From an uncultured Opitutales bacterium (lineage in GTDB: Bacteria; Verrucomicrobiota; Verrucomicrobiia; Opitutales; UBA2995), in contig CALGUT010000381.1 in the NCBI GenBank assembly GCA_937920335.1, positions 1 to 7,252 of the forward strand: a stretch of DNA of 7,252 nucleotides, in the 5' to 3' direction. The translations under genes were made by a program, and so were the position numbers. A model generated the notes under the pieces. The model made no database searches and was not told where the DNA came from. It saw only the letters and a list, made by a program, of their open reading frames with translations. Positions within the stretch are counted from its first letter, which is position 1, and each line of letters starts with the position of its first letter. Positions 5,826 to 7,252 of the stretch are shown piece by piece.

Positions 5826-6012
5826 TGTGTGTGGAATGAGACGGACTATGGGGGATTTTGGTTATATGTTAAGGTAAAAGAAATGCGATTTGATTTCGAT
5901 AATTATCCGCCCAAGTGCGAAGTCGCGTATCAACAGTGTCGGAATTGTTAGTGCACTTTTACGACGATAGTTCTGATTGCTTGTCAGTCGAATTGAGACT
6001 TTGCTTATCGTC
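5826..6012. promoter_or_regulatory. Divergent intergenic region, probable promoters for DUF3500 and PHP genes
   Basis: This is the only AT-rich spacer between divergent genes in the window, so promoters for both are expected here. On the minus strand TATAAC (complement of 5861-5866) lies 35 bp upstream of the DUF3500 ATG and resembles a -10 box, but no good -35 box precedes it. On the plus strand TTGTTA (5945-5950) followed after 17 bp by TAGTTC (5968-5973) is a weak sigma70-like pair. No operator-like palindrome was seen. The spacer ends at 5976 instead if the PHP start is TTG 5977. Confidence 0.3.
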
Positions 6013-7098
6013 GTGAATAATTTGAGCCCTAAGTCTATTTCTTTCTTTATAAGTTTAACACTGCTTTTCTTTTCTGGCTGCTCTTCCAAGGAGTGGTATA
6101 AAGGTAACACCCATACGCACACGGTGCTCTGTGGTCATGCGGATTCCACACCGGAGGCGGTTACTCAGTGGTATCATAATCGAGGTTATAATTTTTTATG
6201 CCTATCCGAGCATAATCAGTTTATCGATCCAGCGATGGTGAAGATGCCTGCGGATAAACGAGATGACTTTATTCTGATCCCGGGTGAAGAGATTACGGGA
6301 GGGTCAATGGCACACACTACGGCGCTCAACACGGATGGCCTGGTGGATCCGGCTTTCAGGGAACCAGAGGGAGCATCCAAGACTGAGGTTATTCAGGCGC
6401 ATGTTCACGGTGCTAGGGCTCGACACGGACATGCTATATCCAATCACCCAAACTTCAGATACATGAACACGGCCGACGACCTTCGTCCGGTAGAGGGTTT
6501 GCATATGTTTGAGCTCTATAACGGGCACCCCAAAGTAAATAACTTCGGAGACGCGGAGCACATATCCGTTGAAGTCATGTGGGACCAACTGCTTACCGAT
6601 GGTATGTTGATTTATGGAGTTTCTTCGGATGATGCCCATGATTTCAAAAAACTGGCACCCGATGAATCCAATCCGGGGAGAGGGTGGGTCATGGTCAGAT
6701 CCGATGAGTTGAGCCCAGATGCCATTACCGAAGCCATGTATCACGGAGACTTTTATGCGACTAATGGGGTGATGCTCAATGTCGTAGATTCGACGAGGCA
6801 AAGGATTGAGATTGGGGTCGACGAGTCTGCAACGGAAACAGAGCTGCAAAGCACCTTTGTTATCGGTCAATCAATGAATCAAGGTGAATTGGGATATCGG
6901 ATACAGTTTATCGGAGAGGGTGGAAACGTGCTGGAAGACGTGAAAGGTACTCAAGCGAGTTTCTCGGTGACTGATGCATCTAGCTATGTGCGTGCGAAAG
7001 TGACCTACACGCGGAAACAAGGAAATGGCTTTGAAAATTTCTACGCGTGGACGCAACCCGTATTCACTGATGGAAGACAGCACTTTACCCATGACTAA
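6013..7098 (+). CDS. PHP-domain metal-dependent hydrolase, lipoprotein
   Basis: Encodes a PHP (polymerase and histidinol phosphatase) superfamily protein, a metal-dependent phosphoesterase fold. There is no ATG upstream of the signal peptide. GTG 6013 is chosen (361 residues) because it gives a compact lipoprotein signal: one Lys, the hydrophobic core ISFFISLTLLFF, and the lipobox FSGC with Cys23. TTG 5977 (373 residues) and TTG 6022 are alternatives. In numbering from GTG 6013, metal-binding motifs are NTHTHT (His34, His36), LSEHNQ (His67), IPGEEITGG (Glu91/92), MAHTT (His101), SNHPNF (His145) and SSDDAHD (Asp206, His209), essentially the full PHP ligand set. After about residue 250 a beta-rich C-terminal extension follows. 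Surface or periplasmic PHP proteins of this kind occur beside sulfatases in glycan-degrading bacteria; the substrate is unknown. The next sulfatase starts inside its last codons. Confidence 0.85.
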   Translation: MNNLSPKSISFFISLTLLFFSGCSSKEWYKGNTHTHTVLCGHADSTPEAVTQWYHNRGYNFLCLSEHNQFIDPAMVKMPADKRDDFILIPGEEITGGSMAHTTALNTDGLVDPAFREPEGASKTEVIQAHVHGARARHGHAISNHPNFRYMNTADDLRPVEGLHMFELYNGHPKVNNFGDAEHISVEVMWDQLLTDGMLIYGVSSDDAHDFKKLAPDESNPGRGWVMVRSDELSPDAITEAMYHGDFYATNGVMLNVVDSTRQRIEIGVDESATETELQSTFVIGQSMNQGELGYRIQFIGEGGNVLEDVKGTQASFSVTDASSYVRAKVTYTRKQGNGFENFYAWTQPVFTDGRQHFTHD

Positions 7099-7252
7099 AT
7101 CCCTTCACTTATGCTTATGCCTTACGTGGGGGTTGTTGTCAGCTAGCCCAGTCTCAGTACAAGGCGCCAGCGGGGCAGAACGGCCAAACATTATTCTCGT
7201 CATGGCTGATGACCAGGGATGGGGCGATATGGGCTACTACGATCACCCGTAT
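7091..7252 (+). CDS. Sulfatase, S1 family, N-terminus (3' end outside window)
   Basis: First 54 codons of a second formylglycine-dependent sulfatase. A signal peptide (Lys3, hydrophobic LHLCLCLTWGLLSASP at 5-20, cleavage near VQGAS at 23-27) is followed by RPNIILVMADDQGWGDMGYY (31-50), the diagnostic N-terminal strand of the S1 family; Asp40 and Asp41 are the first calcium ligands. The active-site CxPSR motif would lie beyond the window, so subfamily and formylglycine type cannot be told. The ATG at 7091 lies 8 bp inside the PHP gene (ATGACTAA), so the two are probably co-transcribed and translationally coupled. It is not the same reading unit as the sulfatase at the left edge. Confidence 0.92.
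   Translation, partial: MTKSLHLCLCLTWGLLSASPVSVQGASGAERPNIILVMADDQGWGDMGYYDHPY

Noticed and set aside
1..7252. CRISPR arrays, tRNA, rRNA, toxin-antitoxin or defence genes
   Set aside because: No regularly spaced repeats, no cloverleaf or rRNA-like sequence, and no defence-family motifs were found on either strand.

Overview
The window looks like accessory DNA from a heterotrophic bacterium that degrades sulfated glycans, most likely from the Planctomycetota-Verrucomicrobiota-Lentisphaerota group. The reasons are the clustering of several formylglycine-type (S1) sulfatases with a BNR/sialidase-like protein, a DUF3500 protein and a xylose-isomerase-like TIM-barrel enzyme, together with weak or absent Shine-Dalgarno sequences and secretion signals on most of the catabolic genes. 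This taxonomic placement is an inference; no rRNA or tRNA gene is present to confirm it.

Left block (about 1-2672, all + strand): the 3' two-fifths or so of an iduronate-2-sulfatase-like sulfatase, a secreted BNR-repeat (sialidase-fold) protein 29 bp downstream, and an HpcH/HpaI-type aldolase that overlaps the previous gene by ATGA. This reads as an operon: desulfation and glycoside hydrolysis outside the cytoplasm, followed by cytoplasmic aldol cleavage of a 2-keto-3-deoxy-type acid.

Middle block (about 2673-4747): a scrambled region. It holds an unexplained minus-strand ORF that abuts the aldolase stop, a short + strand coding fragment cut off by a mobile element, and the left end and transposase gene of an IS481-family insertion sequence. 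The transposase is damaged three times: a frameshift near 3285, a roughly 46-49 bp hairpin-containing insertion at about 3376-3424, and loss of everything after the catalytic Glu motif. At about 4097 the transposase frame runs without a stop into the C-terminal two-thirds of a sugar phosphate isomerase/epimerase. This makes a 416-codon chimeric ORF (3497-4747) and leaves the isomerase without its N-terminal half-barrel. No right-hand IS terminus is visible.

Right block (4748-7252): a convergent secreted DUF3500 protein on the minus strand, a 187-bp divergent intergenic region, a PHP-domain lipoprotein with no ATG start, and the first 54 codons of a second secreted sulfatase whose ATG lies 8 bp inside the end of the PHP gene. 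The sulfatase genes on both flanks suggest that a glycan-utilisation locus has been rearranged by IS activity. I see no CRISPR array, tRNA, rRNA or convincing terminator. The most interesting item is the transposase-isomerase in-frame fusion with its decayed IS, not a clearly new defence or metabolic system.
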